From Cydia pomonella (taxonomy: Eukaryota > Arthropoda > Insecta > Lepidoptera > Tortricidae): a DNA stretch of 64,000 nt. The notes under the pieces are model-generated. The model did no database searches. It saw nothing but the letters and a program-made list of their open reading frames with translations, and was not told the DNA's origin. The stretch lies in NCBI RefSeq assembly GCF_033807575.1, contig NC_084729.1, forward strand, positions 6,386,001 to 6,450,000. Reading direction: 5' to 3'. Shown piece after piece: positions 33,922 through 46,800 of this stretch (the stretch's first letter is position 1; the number at the start of each line of letters is the position of its first letter). The translations under genes and the position numbers were made by a program.

Positions 33922-35039
33922 CTATAATTCAAATTAGGTCCGGAAACTCCGGAAATACTACATATCAGGTGCGATGAGTGAAGATGATATGTAAAGGAAT
34001 TTCATACAGCCTTACACACCTAGGCCTGTAAGGCAACCATCTTTTGTTTTTAAACGTCAAATTGATGATGATACGTCTTGGCATACAACCATAAAAAAAC
34101 CTACAAGCGAAATTCTGCCATTATGCTTTTTTTCTTTTTTATTTCATGCAGAAATCTTTATAGGGCTGTATCTCCTAAACCGTGCGTCGTAGCGAAAAAT
34201 TAATCGAATTTTCGTTCCCCTTTTGATAACCTCAAATAAAGCACTAAGAAGAGAACAAAAGAAAAAAAAGAAAAAAAAAAGCGTAATGTGCGTCGTAGCG
34301 CCAAAATAATTTAATTACAAAATAATTAAAACGTGAAACAATCATCAATATCATCATCATCCTATTTTGTATAAGCATTCTTTATGTACAATAACCTAAG
34401 GACACCCCATCAGGCCTCTTGCCATCATCCCTGATAATGCCAGGCGGCTCAAGAAGAGCAGGCACATTGATGGTGGCAAGAGACCGACGGATTATGCCAT
34501 TAAGCGACGCACGTCTTGAATAACAACCTGCACTTTTTTGGCAAGATTATCCATGGTGTCGCAGTCCTATTTTTATTATTATTTCATTGCAAGTTTGAGA
34601 AAAGCACTATACAAATCTCGGTGAGAAACGGGGTTGCCGGCCGCTTCGTTACGCAGCCTCTATAGTAATGTACTATTTATAATCAATGATGAAATAGCGA
34701 AAAATGTTTGTCTGCTTGTCTTGTGCCAATACCTACTGAAAACTATTGTTTTTTTAAGTAGGTACATACGAGCTGCAAAAGCCTGAAATAAATGATTATT
34801 TAATTTAATTTTATAAAGGCGCCCTTCACACTTTAAGTTCGGGCGAAGCTTTAGGGTTCTTAAATTTAATCATAGATATTTTTACTTCATAACTTATTTG
34901 TCTTTTTATAATATTGTTAATCATTATGTAAATAAATTTATTTGTTCCTGTAAAGAATATAAAATTGTGAAACCGTACCAATTTTACGTGGAAGTAACTC
35001 GTAACGTTCACTGGAGCCGTAGTGACCGTAACACAAAAG

Positions 35040-35215
35040 AACACAAAGATTAATTCTGCGAGATTAACACAGAGCGAGCGTAGACGCGCTCGGGCGAGGA
35101 AAACTCTCGCGCCGCCTCGGCCGAGGCACGTCTACACTGGCCGGTTTGTGCGTGAGGAAATTGCCTCGCACGTACGTGCTCGCTCGCTCGCTCTGCGTGG
35201 ACCGGCCTAATCACA
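35040..35215. repeat. GC-rich palindromic repeat, copy 1
   Basis: GC-rich island in AT-rich DNA with GAGGAAATTGCCTCGC and GAGCGAGC motifs. Copies lie at about 57870-58000, 61660-61770 (the clearest inverted-repeat form, GTCCACACAGAGCGAGC to GCTCGCTCAGTGTAGGAC) and 62560-62735. It is a lepidopteran-type non-autonomous repeat. The open frames inside it are artefacts of base composition. Confidence 0.6.
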
Positions 35216-35479
35216 TATACTAATCTATTAATTCTGCCAAAGGAAATCTTTTGTCCAGAGAACGCCTTATTTGACCTTTTTATTTTCTGCAGCTACGTCT
35301 GTCTCCTTAAATAAGTTTTTGGCAAAAATTTCATTTTTGGGACAAGCTTTCTGAAGACATTGATCTCGGAATTGACCTATTATGAATAGTATTTACTGAA
35401 GACGTTTACTGGATTGAACTTACTGAAAAGAAAAATTCCTACTTATGACAAGGCAGTATGGCTTAGAGCTTTAGCCTGT

Positions 35480-35795
35480 CCTAATGGACGAAGAAAAAAA
35501 AATGGTACAAGCTTTTATCGCTGACTGTACCTTTCCACAGGCAACTAATACTCATCGAGACTATTCTAAAAACCCCAAACACAATTAGGTTCAATTTTAT
35601 CACAGAGTTCCTGTGGCTACCTCCTGTATCCATCATCAGATCAGCTCGATGATAATATTGCATTATCACCCGACTTACATATGTAGTAAATTTTCAGCTT
35701 CATTGGAAACCGGGAAGTGGGTCAAATTTAACTTGCAAGATTTTATTACAGACAGACAACGGGACGGGTGAAACTAAATAAAAGCTTGTAAAAAA
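35480..35795 (-). repeat. Dispersed repeat family, minus copy
   Basis: Shares GAGCTGATCTGATGATGGA, ACAGGAGGTGGCC-type and GTTTTTAGAAT segments with + strand copies at 49655-50000 and 62940-63215. The family includes a conserved ACTTGCAAGATTTTATTACA tract. Non-coding; class uncertain. Confidence 0.6.
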
Positions 35796-36147
35796 CAGAT
35801 TTAAATAAGGGAAGTTTAGGAAAACATGGCGTAGTGCCTTAATTAAAATACATAAAAATTAAAATTAGATATTTATTTAACTATGAACATTGCCAGCTCG
35901 TAGGTAACCCTCTTTAGAGGAACTCATTTTAAAAACCTATTTTATAATTAAACTAGGTCTTAAATATATACAAATATGAAAAACTCTACAGTGCAAGTAT
36001 TTGGAGTGCACCGACCGCAACACTCGCAATAGATCAAAACATATTTAAACATAAAACACATTTATTACTAAACCAAAAGTAAGGTAGGCTGTATCAGGGA
36101 CACAGCCGCAATCGTTAACGTGAAACGTGCCGTGGGAAGTTATTGCA

Positions 36148-36250
36148 ATGGCCGAGCTCATCGTAGGGCCGAAGGCCCAAAGCGTCCGGGAAATTAGTGC
36201 TCAGATAGAACAAATATTAACACAAAAGGATCAAGACTGGGCAGTTACAT
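36148..36250 (+). other. Orphan first-exon-like segment
   Basis: ATGGCC followed by 34 codons encoding MAELIVGPKAQSVREISAQ, then IEQILTQKDQDWAVT, and a strong donor T|GTAAGA. It has the look of a real coding exon with a TOG/CLASP-like helix ending in DWAV, but no continuing + strand exon was found in the window. It may be a captured exon fragment, or the start of a gene whose next exon I cannot see. Confidence 0.35.
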
Positions 36251-36525
36251 GTAAGACACGACGCCGGAATAAGTTTGCCGGGTAACTTTTGTTGTCACTA
36301 CTCTTATTTTTTTATTTTATTGGTATTCAGGACAACAACGCCGCCGAATGACCGTCTCAAGTGGAATCCCGCCATGGTATATGAAATGGGGTATACACTG
36401 TGTAGTACAGTGTAAAGGGCGCCGTGTGTGTAAAAGCGCGCTCCGCGAACTCACTGAAATTCAAATTCGATCTTCAAGTCTCACCATCACACTTTATTCC
36501 TTCCTTATTTCTTTTTTCTTTTTTT

Positions 36526-37161
36526 TTATTCCTCATCCTCGCATGCTATTCTATACATCTCCCCGTTTATCATCACAAACTGATGCCCATCATTCTCGAT
36601 AACCTCCAAAGGCGCCGAATCATCAAGCTCCACAGAGTCTATTTCCATCTCTACTGTATCTACATCCTCTTTAAAACTTGAATTTTGATCAACTTCTACT
36701 TTTGGTACAACAATCTTCTCTACTTCTCCTGGTTTTATAACTTCAATATTCTCAATTTTGATTCCACTATCGGGATAACTGATCTGAGCGACCGCAGACT
36801 CCAATTCTGTCGGTTTCTTTTTCCTTCTATCCCGTTTTCGTCTTTTCTTCTTGCAAATCGCAGATTCTTCCGCATCAGGACTGAAGATGAAGTAATTTTC
36901 GTATTCTACAGGTTTAGATTTTTGCTCCAAATAGTCCATTAGTTCGATTTTAAGTTGTTCGACTACGCTCCTTTCTAACTCGTTGATGATGATTTTCATG
37001 TGGGCGTATACGAACATCTTTTCCTTGGATTTGATTAATTTGGTTTTGATGGGGGGGATGACCAAGTTGTGAACGGTTTCAGAGTGCTCTTTCAAGTTTT
37101 TCCAATAGGAGAACTCCACGCCGCAGAATTCGCATTTGAACAGTTTCGTTGGCTCGTGTAC
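36526..37161 (-). CDS. ZAD gene exon 14, last finger and C-terminus
   Basis: Acceptor TATTTCTAG|GTA, 211 codons and TAA. It begins VHEPTKLF, giving the last His of the split finger, then finger CEFCGVEFSYWKNLKEHSET plus VH. After that come a helical region, a highly basic patch and an acidic C-terminus (EMEIDSVELDDS). An ATG-to-stop reading misses the first 14 codons. Confidence 0.85.
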   Translation of the reverse strand, partial: VHEPTKLFKCEFCGVEFSYWKNLKEHSETVHNLVIPPIKTKLIKSKEKMFVYAHMKIIINELERSVVEQLKIELMDYLEQKSKPVEYENYFIFSPDAEESAICKKKRRKRDRRKKKPTELESAVAQISYPDSGIKIENIEVIKPGEVEKIVVPKVEVDQNSSFKEDVDTVEMEIDSVELDDSAPLEVIENDGHQFVMINGEMYRIACEDEE

Positions 37162-40100
37162 CTAGAAATAATTATTCAAAATCACATACACATTATACAC
37201 ATAAATCTTAAACAGGAGTATGAGTAGTATCGTATCCTTTTTCTTATGAATATGAGTATGTATGTGAATATATTTTCTTATGAATGTGAGTATATATTCA
37301 GTATGAGTAGTATCCTTTTTCTTTGCGTTGTCCCGGCATTTTGCCAGGGCTCATGGGAGCCTGGGGTCCGCGTGACAACTAATCCAAAAATTTGGCGTAG
37401 GCACTAGTTTTTACGGAAGCGATTGTCATCTGACTTTCCAACCCACAGAGTAAACTAGGCTTCATTGTGATTAGTAAGGTTTCCTCGCGATGTTTTCCGT
37501 CACCGAAAAGCGACTTGTTAATATCAAATAAGTTCCAAAAAACTCATTGGTACGAGCTGGGGTTTGAACCCGTCTCGGAATTGCAAGTCGCACGCTCTTA
37601 CCGCTAGGCTACCAGCAGCGCTTCAGTATAAGTAGTGCGCGTATATTGCACTCGTAAATGGCTTTAAATAATAACGAGGGAGGTATTTATCCTACAATTT
37701 ATTACCAAAACGTGAGGGGACTCCGTTCCAAAACTTCTTTATTTTATCGTAACTTAAACATTTCATCTTATGACATAATTTTACTAACAGAGACGTGGCT
37801 ACTAGATGGAGTATTGGACACGGAGTTATTTGATGATCGATATGTCGTTTGGCGGCGAGATCGTGATCCGCTTGTAACTGGCCAAAATCGAGGAGGTGGC
37901 GTTATTATAGCTACTCGCAGGGAGCTGGCAGTCATTCCGCAACCTACCTATCAATCAACAGCCGAGGATCTATGGGTGACCTTGACTATTAAGGGCCATC
38001 AAAACACATCAATTAAACTGCACCTATGTGTTTTATACTTATGTAAACAAAATAATGGTAATACCTTCTCACAGCAATTATCTAATTTCCTCAACAGCCT
38101 AGGTGAAGCGGTATTACGTGGGTGTGATGACAAGTATTTAATAATAGGCGATTTTAATATGAGCAATATTATATGGACACATCAGCATTCTACTTTGATT
38201 CCCTCGAATTATAAAACTAACGATGAGTGTAGTTTAATTGATGAGTTAAACACGCTAAACTTAAATCAATATAACGATGTCCGTAACCAGTATGGTAAGT
38301 TATTAGACCTTGTCTTGTCCAATGATGTAGTACATGTTAGTGAGTGTTCGGACCCTTTAGTACCGATTGATCCATATCATAAAGCTATATTAGTTTCGAT
38401 TCAATTTGCAAAAATAAGTAGTTTAAAACCCGCTCCTCGCATAAAATATTTTTACAATAAAGGTGACTATAGTTCCATTAACAACGAGTTGACCTTGATT
38501 AATTGGGAGGATGAATTCTCGCGACGCTCATTAGAGGAGTCGGTTAGCTTTTTTTATTCCACATTTAAAAAACTGCGATTTAAATATATCCCAAGTAAAA
38601 TATGTCATACTGATAGTTTTCCTAAGTGGTATTCGCCCGCGCTAAAAAAAGCTATCAAAGAGAAATCTAAATATCTAAGAAAATTCCGTACATATGGTAA
38701 TATATCAGATTTAATCTCTTTTAATTTTCAAAGGGACAGGGTCAAAAAACTTGAACAGTCATGTTTTGCAACATATGTTCGACGCCTCGAAAATAATATC
38801 GTTAGAGACCCGAAGCAGTTTTGGTCCTACATTAAGTCGCGTTCTAGCTCACATGGTGTACCGAGTTGTTTAAAGTATGACGAAAGATTAGTCAATACGG
38901 CCGCTGATATATGTGAGGCTTTCTCTAACTATTTCTATACAACATTTTCTGCGCCTAGTATTGATCAAGCGGTGCCGGTTGACTCTGTAGGTGGTTCTAT
39001 CTCACATATAAGTAATATAGAAGTTAACTCAGATGCTCTTATAAAGTTACTGTTAAAATTGGATCCGTCCAAATCAGCTGGACCTGATGATATGCCGGCC
39101 CTCTTTCTGATTAATTGCGCGAATACAATTGTGATTCCAATATCTCTACTATTCAAGCGCTCATTTGCTGAATGTAACGTCCCTTCCATATGGAAATCAG
39201 CCTACATTACACCCGTTCATAAGAAAGGCCCAAAAACGGAAGTAACTAATTATAGGCCAATCTCAAAACTCTGTATACTTGCTAAAGTACTTGAAAAACT
39301 AGTTTATACTCAAGTATATGCGGCAATTAAGAATTATTTTAGTCCTTTCCAACATGGTTTCCTGCGATGTAAGTCTACCGTTTCAAATTTGATACTCCTT
39401 AATGATTATGTAACTAAAGTCATGTCTGAAGGTAGTCAAGTAGATGTAGTTTACACAGACTATAGTAAAGCGTTCGATAAAATTGACCATAAATTGCTAA
39501 TCCTCAAGTTAAGTAATATGGGTATTCACGGTGATCTGTTGCGCTGGTTCACGTCTTATATTGACAATAGGTCGCAAGCTGTTGTCATTAACAACTATGT
39601 GTCTAGCTGGGTAACTGTTCCCAGTGGCGTTCCTCAAGGATCGTTGCTGGGGCCTTTGCTTTTCAATATATTTGTCAATGACATCAGTGATTGTTTCCAC
39701 ACTTCCAAATTGCTATGTTTCGCTGACGACATGAAAATTTTTACCAAAATTAATTCATTGGATGACTCTGCTCTTCTACAAGATGACCTTACACGTCTTG
39801 TTGCATATTGCCAGACCAATAAATTAGATCTAAATGTATCTAAATGCTTTACTTTGACCTTCACTAGACAACAAAGTTCAATTCCAACTTCATACAAGCT
39901 AAATGATCATGTGCTTAAATCTGTGTCATGTATGAAGGACCTGGGAGTCACCCATGATTCAAAGCTTTTATTTGATACTCATATAGATAATATAGTAACT
40001 GGTGCTACCAAGACTTTGGGATTCATAATGCGTAGTTCTTTACATTTTACCCAAATTAAAACTATAAAAGTTCTTTATTGTACATATGTCAGAAGTAAAC

Positions 40101-40823
40101 TTGAATATGCGTCTCAAATTTGGAGCCCCAGTTATAATATTTACATTAACAGAATAGAACGTATACAGAAAAAGTTTGTAAAATACCTCTGCTTTAAAAT
40201 GAAAACTCCTTATAATTCATCCAATTATGAGAATATTTGTAAAAAACATCACCTTATCCCACTACATAAACGTCGACAGATTGCAGATATTACTTATATA
40301 CTTAATATTTTAAATGGTAACATTGATTGTCCTGAATTGCTCGCTAAGCTCTCCTTCAATACTCCATCTAGGTCTAAAAGATACTTCCCTCCCCTCTCAA
40401 TTCCTTTTTCATCACGTAATTACAGAAAGAATAGCTTTCTACTACGAGCTGGTAAAAGTCTAAATGAACTAACGAAGGAGCGGGATATAGACGTTTTTAA
40501 TAGCAACATCACAACTATAAGACGGATTCTAACAGACAAATTACTTGAGTGAGCGAGTCGTATGTGTTGGCATATTATTGTATCGATTAACGTATTAAGA
40601 TTACTAATAAGTTTTGGTTTCTTTGTTCAGTATATAATATAATAAGTTTAGTATTAATATTTAAAAATATTAGTGGTAACACGTTGTAAAAAAAAAAAAA
40701 AAATCTAGTGCTAACCACCAATTATCTGTTAACCTGTTGCTACCGGTGGGAACCTATAATTGGCTCTTTGTTATCTATATATATAACTATTGTACAATTT
40801 ATAGCTGTTGGTTCTCCGAACAA

Positions 40824-40858
<35 letters not shown>

Positions 40859-43800
40859 GTAGTATAGTATCCATTGTAGTATATTAATATGTATGTGTGA
40901 AGTATGTAGTACTATATTAATAATATATCTTATACCTTTAAACGAGCAATTCTTGTATATATATAAATATATATATTTCTGTGATCTCGGAAACGGCTCT
41001 AACGATTTCGCTGTAATTTGGTATATGGGGGTTTTTGGGGGTATACAATCTATCTAGATTAGTCTTATGTTTGGGAAAACGCGTGTTTTCAAGTTTTCAT
41101 GCGTTTTTCTTCCGACGCAGAATATGGTCGCTAATTTCGTGTTGCCGGCCACTGTCCGTCTGGTCCAGCGGGTTAGGACGCGGACTGCTAAACGAGTGTT
41201 ACGGGTTCGAATCTCGCCCGGTGACTAACTTTTGTTTTTTTATATGTCCAAGTTTATATATAATTTTTTAATTTTTATTGTTTTAGACAAGTTTAATTTA
41301 GTAAAAAAACGTAGTTAAGATTATCACCTATAGACCACCATATTACAATAAATAGTTATAAGTGTTATAACCGAGCAAAGCTCGGTCGCCCAGGTATCTT
41401 ATACCTTTAAACGAGCAATTCTTGTATATTTCTGTGATCTCGGAAACGGCTCTAACGATTTCGCTGAAATTTGGTATATGGGGGTTTTTGGGGATATACA
41501 ATCTATCTAGATTAGTCTTATGTTTGGGAAAACGCGTGTTTTCGAGTTTTCATGCGTTTTTCTTTCGACGCAGAATATGGTCGCTAATTTCGTGTTACCG
41601 GCCACTGTCCGTCTGGTCCAGCGGGTTAGGACGCGGACTGCTAAACGAGTGTTACGGGTTCGAATCTCGCCCGGTGACTAACTTTTGTTTTTTTATATGT
41701 CCAAGTTTATATATAATTTTTTAATTTTTATTGTTTTAGACAAGTTTAATTTAGTAAAAAAACGTAGTTAAGATTATCACCTATAGACCACCATATTACA
41801 ATAAATAGTTATAAGTGTTATAACCGAGCAAAGCTCGGTCGCCCAGGTATCTTATACCTTTAAACGAGCAATTCTTGTATATTTCTGTGATCTCGGAAAC
41901 GGCTCTAACGATTTCGCTGAAATTTGGTATATGGGGGTTTTTGGGGATATACAATCTATCTAGATTAGTCTTATGTTTGGGAAAACGCGTGTTTTCGAGT
42001 TTTCATGCGTTTTTCTTTCGACGCAGAATATGGTCGCTAATTTCGTGTTACCGGCCACTGTCCGTCTGGTCCAGCGGGTTAAGACGCGGACTGCTAAACG
42101 AGTGTTACGGGTTCGAATCTCGCCCGGTGACTACTAACTTTTTTTTTTATATGTTCAAGTTTATATATATATATTTTTATTATTGTTTTAGACAAGTTTA
42201 ATTTGGTAAAAAACCTATGTAATAAGATAACGCGACGTGCTGCGCGGGCGTGGAGTATACCTTGAGTATGTGGTCCTTGCAGTCGCTGCGGTGCTTGAAC
42301 CTGCGCGTGCAGAGCGCGCAGCGGAAGGGGCGGCGCGCGTGCTGCGCGAGCATGTGCGCGACGTGCTGCGCGGGCGTGGAGTATACCTTGAGTATGTGGT
42401 CCTTGCAGTCGCTGCGGTGCTTGAACCTGCGCGTGCAGAGCGCGCAGCGGAAGGGGCGGCGCGCGTGCTGCGCGAGCATGTGCGCGACGTGCTGCGCGGG
42501 CGTGGAGTATACCTTGAGTATGTGGTCCTTGCAGTCGCTGCGGTGCTTGAACCTGCGCGTGCAGAGCGCGCAGCGGAAGGGGCGGCGCGCGTGCTGCGCG
42601 AGCATGTGCGCGACGTGCTGCGCGGGCGTGGAGTATACCTTGAGTATGTGGTCCTTGCAGTCGCTGCGGTGCTTGAACCTGCGCGTGCAGAGCGCGCAGC
42701 GGAAGGGGCGGCGCGCGTGCTGCGCGAGCATGTGCGCGACGTGCTGCGCGGGCGTGGAGTATACCTTGAGTATGTGGTCCTTGCAGTCGCTGCGGTGCTT
42801 GAACCTGCGCGTGCAGAGCGCGCAGCGGAAGGGGCGGCGCGCGTGCTGCGCGAGCATGTGCGCGACGTGCTGCGCGGGCGTGGAGTATACCTTGAGTATG
42901 TGGTCCTTGCAGTCGCTGCGGTGCTTGAACCTGCGCGTGCAGAGCGCGCAGCGGAAGGGGCGGCGCGCGTGCTGCGCGAGCATGTGCGCGACGTGCTGCG
43001 CGGGCGTGGAGTATACCTTGAGTATGTGGTCCTTGCAGTCGCTGCGGTGCTTGAACCTGCGCGTGCAGAGCGCGCAGCGGAAGGGGCGGCGCGCGTGCTG
43101 CGCGAGCATGTGCGCGACGTGCTGCGCGGGCGTGGAGTATACCTTGAGTATGTGGTCCTTGCAGTCGCTGCGGTGCTTGAACCTGCGCGTGCAGAGCGCG
43201 CAGCGGAAGGGGCGGCGCGCGTGCTGCGCGAGCATGTGCGCGACGTGCTGCGCGGGCGTGGAGTATACCTTGAGTATGTGGTCCTTGCAGTCGCTGCGGT
43301 GCTTGAACCTCCGCGTGCAGAGCGCGCAGCGGAAGGGGCGGCGCGCGTGCTGCGCGAGCATGTGCGCGACGTGCTGCGCGGGCGTGGAGTATACCTTGAG
43401 TATGTGGTCCTTGCAGTCGCTGCGGTGCTTGAACCTGCGCGTGCAGAGCGCGCAGCGGAAGGGGCGGCGCGCGTGCTGCGCGAGCATGTGCGCGACGTGC
43501 TGCGCGGGCGTGGAGTATACCTTGAGTATGTGGTCCTTGCAGTCGCTGCGGTGCTTGAACCTGCGCGTGCAGAGCGCGCAGCGGAAGGGGCGGCGCGCGT
43601 GCTGCGCGAGCATGTGCGCGACGTGCTGCGCGGGCGTGGAGTATACCTTGAGTATGTGGTCCTTGCAGTCGCTGCGGTGCTTGAACCTGCGCGTGCAGAG
43701 CGCGCAGCGGAAGGGGCGGCGCGCGTGCTGCGCGAGCATGTGCGCGACGTGCTGCGCGGGCGTGGAGTATACCTTGAGTATGTGGTCCTTGCAGTCGCTG

Positions 43801-46800
43801 CGGTGCTTGAACCTGCGCGTGCAGAGCGCGCAGCGGAAGGGGCGGCGCGCGTGCTGCGCGAGCATGTGCGCGACGTGCTGCGCGGGCGTGGAGTATACCT
43901 TGAGTATGTGGTCCTTGCAGTCGCTGCGGTGCTTGAACCTGCGCGTGCAGAGCGCGCAGCGGAAGGGGCGGCGCGCGTGCTGCGCGAGCATGTGCGCGAC
44001 GTGCTGCGCGGGCGTGGAGTGCGCCGCCGCGCACAGCCGGCACTGCAGCCCGGCGCCGGCGTGCGAGCGCAGGTGCGCTTCCAGAAGCGGCTTGAAAATC
44101 TGCTCACAAACAAATTAAGTGGATATTATGAATGCCATAAATGCTGTTGAAACATCGACATATATCTAAAGACGAGCCTTACGAACACTAAGAATGGTGC
44201 TAGTTCGAGCCAATCGGGCAGTCTAACGCAACTAGTTGCGACCAATCGCGCGCGTGATGCGAACTCATCAACCATTCGCGTTCTGGCTTTAAACTGCACG
44301 CTTGGCTGGAATTCGTGTGCGTGACACCGCTGTACTGGCCCCATTCTTATTGTCCGTAAGGCCCGTCCTTAGATATATGTCAATGTGTTGAAATAAATAA
44401 CCATCGCAATACTGACCGATTTCCCGCAAATGTCGCAGATGCTGTTCTGAGTGAGGTAGCGGTACTGCAGCGTGGGGTGCTCCTGTGCGTAGTGCGTTTT
44501 GTAATGGATGACGTCGTGGAGCATTTCCGAACACTGGAAATAAGTGTCATTATCATTTCATGGAAGCAAGATAATCGGCTTCGAATGAAAATAGTAACCG
44601 CTTCTTTATAATTAAATATAAATATTTGGGGACAGTCTTACACAGATCGACCTAGCCCCAAACTAAGCTAAGCTTGTACTATGGGTACTAGGCGACGATA
44701 TACATACGTATATAGATACTTACATACTTATATACATAGAATACTCATGACTCATGAACAAATGTCTGTGCTCATCACACAAATAAATGCCCTTACCGGG
44801 ATTTAAACCTTGATCAGCTTCATAAGCAGTCACTACCCACTAGCGCAGACCGGTCGTCAAACTGCCCTTAGTTAGTTATGCTGGGCATTTTCCGCAAATC
44901 GACAACCATTGTGCCTATTTTGCGTGAAACGAGGTAGCGCTACTCTAGCCACCCCAGCTCCTCCACGAAGCCTAGCAGTGTCTTCAGGTTGCTAACTGCC
45001 TCCTTCCGTGTGCACGGAGTCCCTAGGTATTTGCTCCTGTATACCTGTTTGCAGTCTAGAGAATATGTTTCGCTGTTTCCTCTTCTTCCATGCACGCTCT
45101 GCACATGAAGCTGTCCGTTTTACCCATATGACGTAGATGGGTGATTAATGTGTTATGTCCTGTAATTAATCCTACTATTTTTCGTAGTGTCTGGGTGTTT
45201 ACAGTAGTATTTTGGTGAGCTTGTGGTTCTGGCCCTTAAAGTTCATTGTACTTACATAGCAGCACTTGCGCGGGTATTTCCTTGCGTCTTTGCATATGAT
45301 GAAGTGCGTCTCTAGTTCTTCTTCAGTTTCGTACATCTTCTTGCAGGGTATGCACGCGAACCTGAAAAGTATTGTAAGTTAAATTTCTGTAAAAAGGTTC
45401 GATGGGATAAGACAATATGTGCGTGAATCGCGCCGCGAATTCGCGGAGAACATATCGCGACGTTGACTTGCATTCGTTTTTTATTACGCGGTGTCTGATC
45501 AAACTTTTGAATACAGTTTAACTTGGTAGTTGGCAATATAACGCAAATTGCATGCCAGTTCTTGCTAGCCTACACATTTCTAGTGACTCCACACTCGCAC
45601 AACTTCACGGCGATTTTGCAGTTTAGTTCGCGCCAAGATGGCGGCAAAGCACCAGCTGATCGAAATTTAACTGTGAGTTGGCTACGTCACCAGTGTTATT
45701 GTTATGTGCTGTAGCGGTTTTTTAGGGTTCCGTAGTCAACTAGGAACCCTTATAGTTTCGCCATGTCCGTCTGTCTGTCTGTCCGAGGCTTTGCTCCGTG
45801 GTCGTTAATGCTAGAAAGCTGAAATTCGGCATGGATATATAAATCAATAAAGCCGACAAAGTCGTACAATAAAATCTAAAAATTTATCAATCAATCAATC
45901 AATATCTTGGAAGTAGAGCTTAAGAAAGACATTCAATGAAGACTATAGCGGATATGATCAGTTTAGCTGTTTTTGAGTTATCGCAATAAGTTTCCCCTTC
46001 ATAGTAAAAAGACGTACACCCACAGTTCATCCCTTGGTTAACAATCTACCATACTTTAAGCTCCAGTTTTGCTTATTGTGACGGAAGAGTAACTACGGAA
46101 CCCTGCTCTGAGCATGGCCCGGTTTATTCTATTTTGTTTTGACGCCGTAGAGGGGCATACATTGTACGTAAAATTTGAGCTCCAGTACCTGTACTTGCCT
46201 ACGCCCATATGTACCGCTCTAGACTGTGTTGATCTATGAATAGCACATTTGGACTTTACTTCAAAGTGATAGGGTTCAATTTTGTAAGACAGGTAACGCC
46301 ACTTACTGGACCATATCCGCGCCCGCGTGGTTCATGTTGACGAGGTGCCGCTCTGGACTGGACTGCGTTGATCTATGATGCACGTTGCATTCAATTTGAG
46401 CTTTATTTCAAAGTGATACAGTTCAATTTTGTAAGACATGTAACGCCACTTACTGGATCATATCTGCGCCCGCGTGGTTCATGTTGACGAGGTGCCGCTC
46501 TGGACTGCGATGATCTATGAACTGCACGTTGCATTCATTTTGAACTTTATTTCAAAGTAATAAGGTTCAATTTTGTAAGACATGTAACGCCACTTACTGG
46601 ACCATATCTGCGCCCGCGTGGTTCATGTTGACGAGGTGCCGCTCTGGACTGCGATGATCTATGTACTGCACGTTGCATTCATTTTGAACTTTATTTCAAA
46701 GTAATAAGGTTCAATTTTGTAAGACATGTAACGCCACTTACTGGACCATATCTGCGCCCGCGTGGTTCATGTTGACGAGGTGCCGCTCTGGACTGCGATG

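Larger units (their letters stand above)
32639..36147. other. Intergenic, mostly repeats
   Basis: Between the C2H2 gene and the 3' end of the ZAD gene. It contains a palindromic MITE (33071-33196), a LINE ORF2 relic (33302-33484), an inverted-arm element (33777-33921), a GC-rich palindromic element (35040-35215) and a dispersed repeat (35480-35795). No host gene was found in the rest. Confidence 0.5.

Noticed and set aside
41154..42131. Three tRNA-Ser-like sequences
   Set aside because: A and B boxes and a Ser-like anticodon loop are seen, but the acceptor stem does not close and all three lie inside a repeated element. Treated as a tRNA-derived module, not tRNA genes.
42232..44030. CRISPR-like array
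   Set aside because: Regular repeats, but no unique spacers: whole units are identical and overlap a coding exon in a eukaryotic gene.
42215..44150. Several 600+ codon open frames on both strands
   Set aside because: They arise because a GC-rich 126-bp unit divisible by three and free of stops is repeated 14 times. Only the minus frame containing CALCTRRF matches the exon phases of the ZAD gene, and only its first unit is needed.
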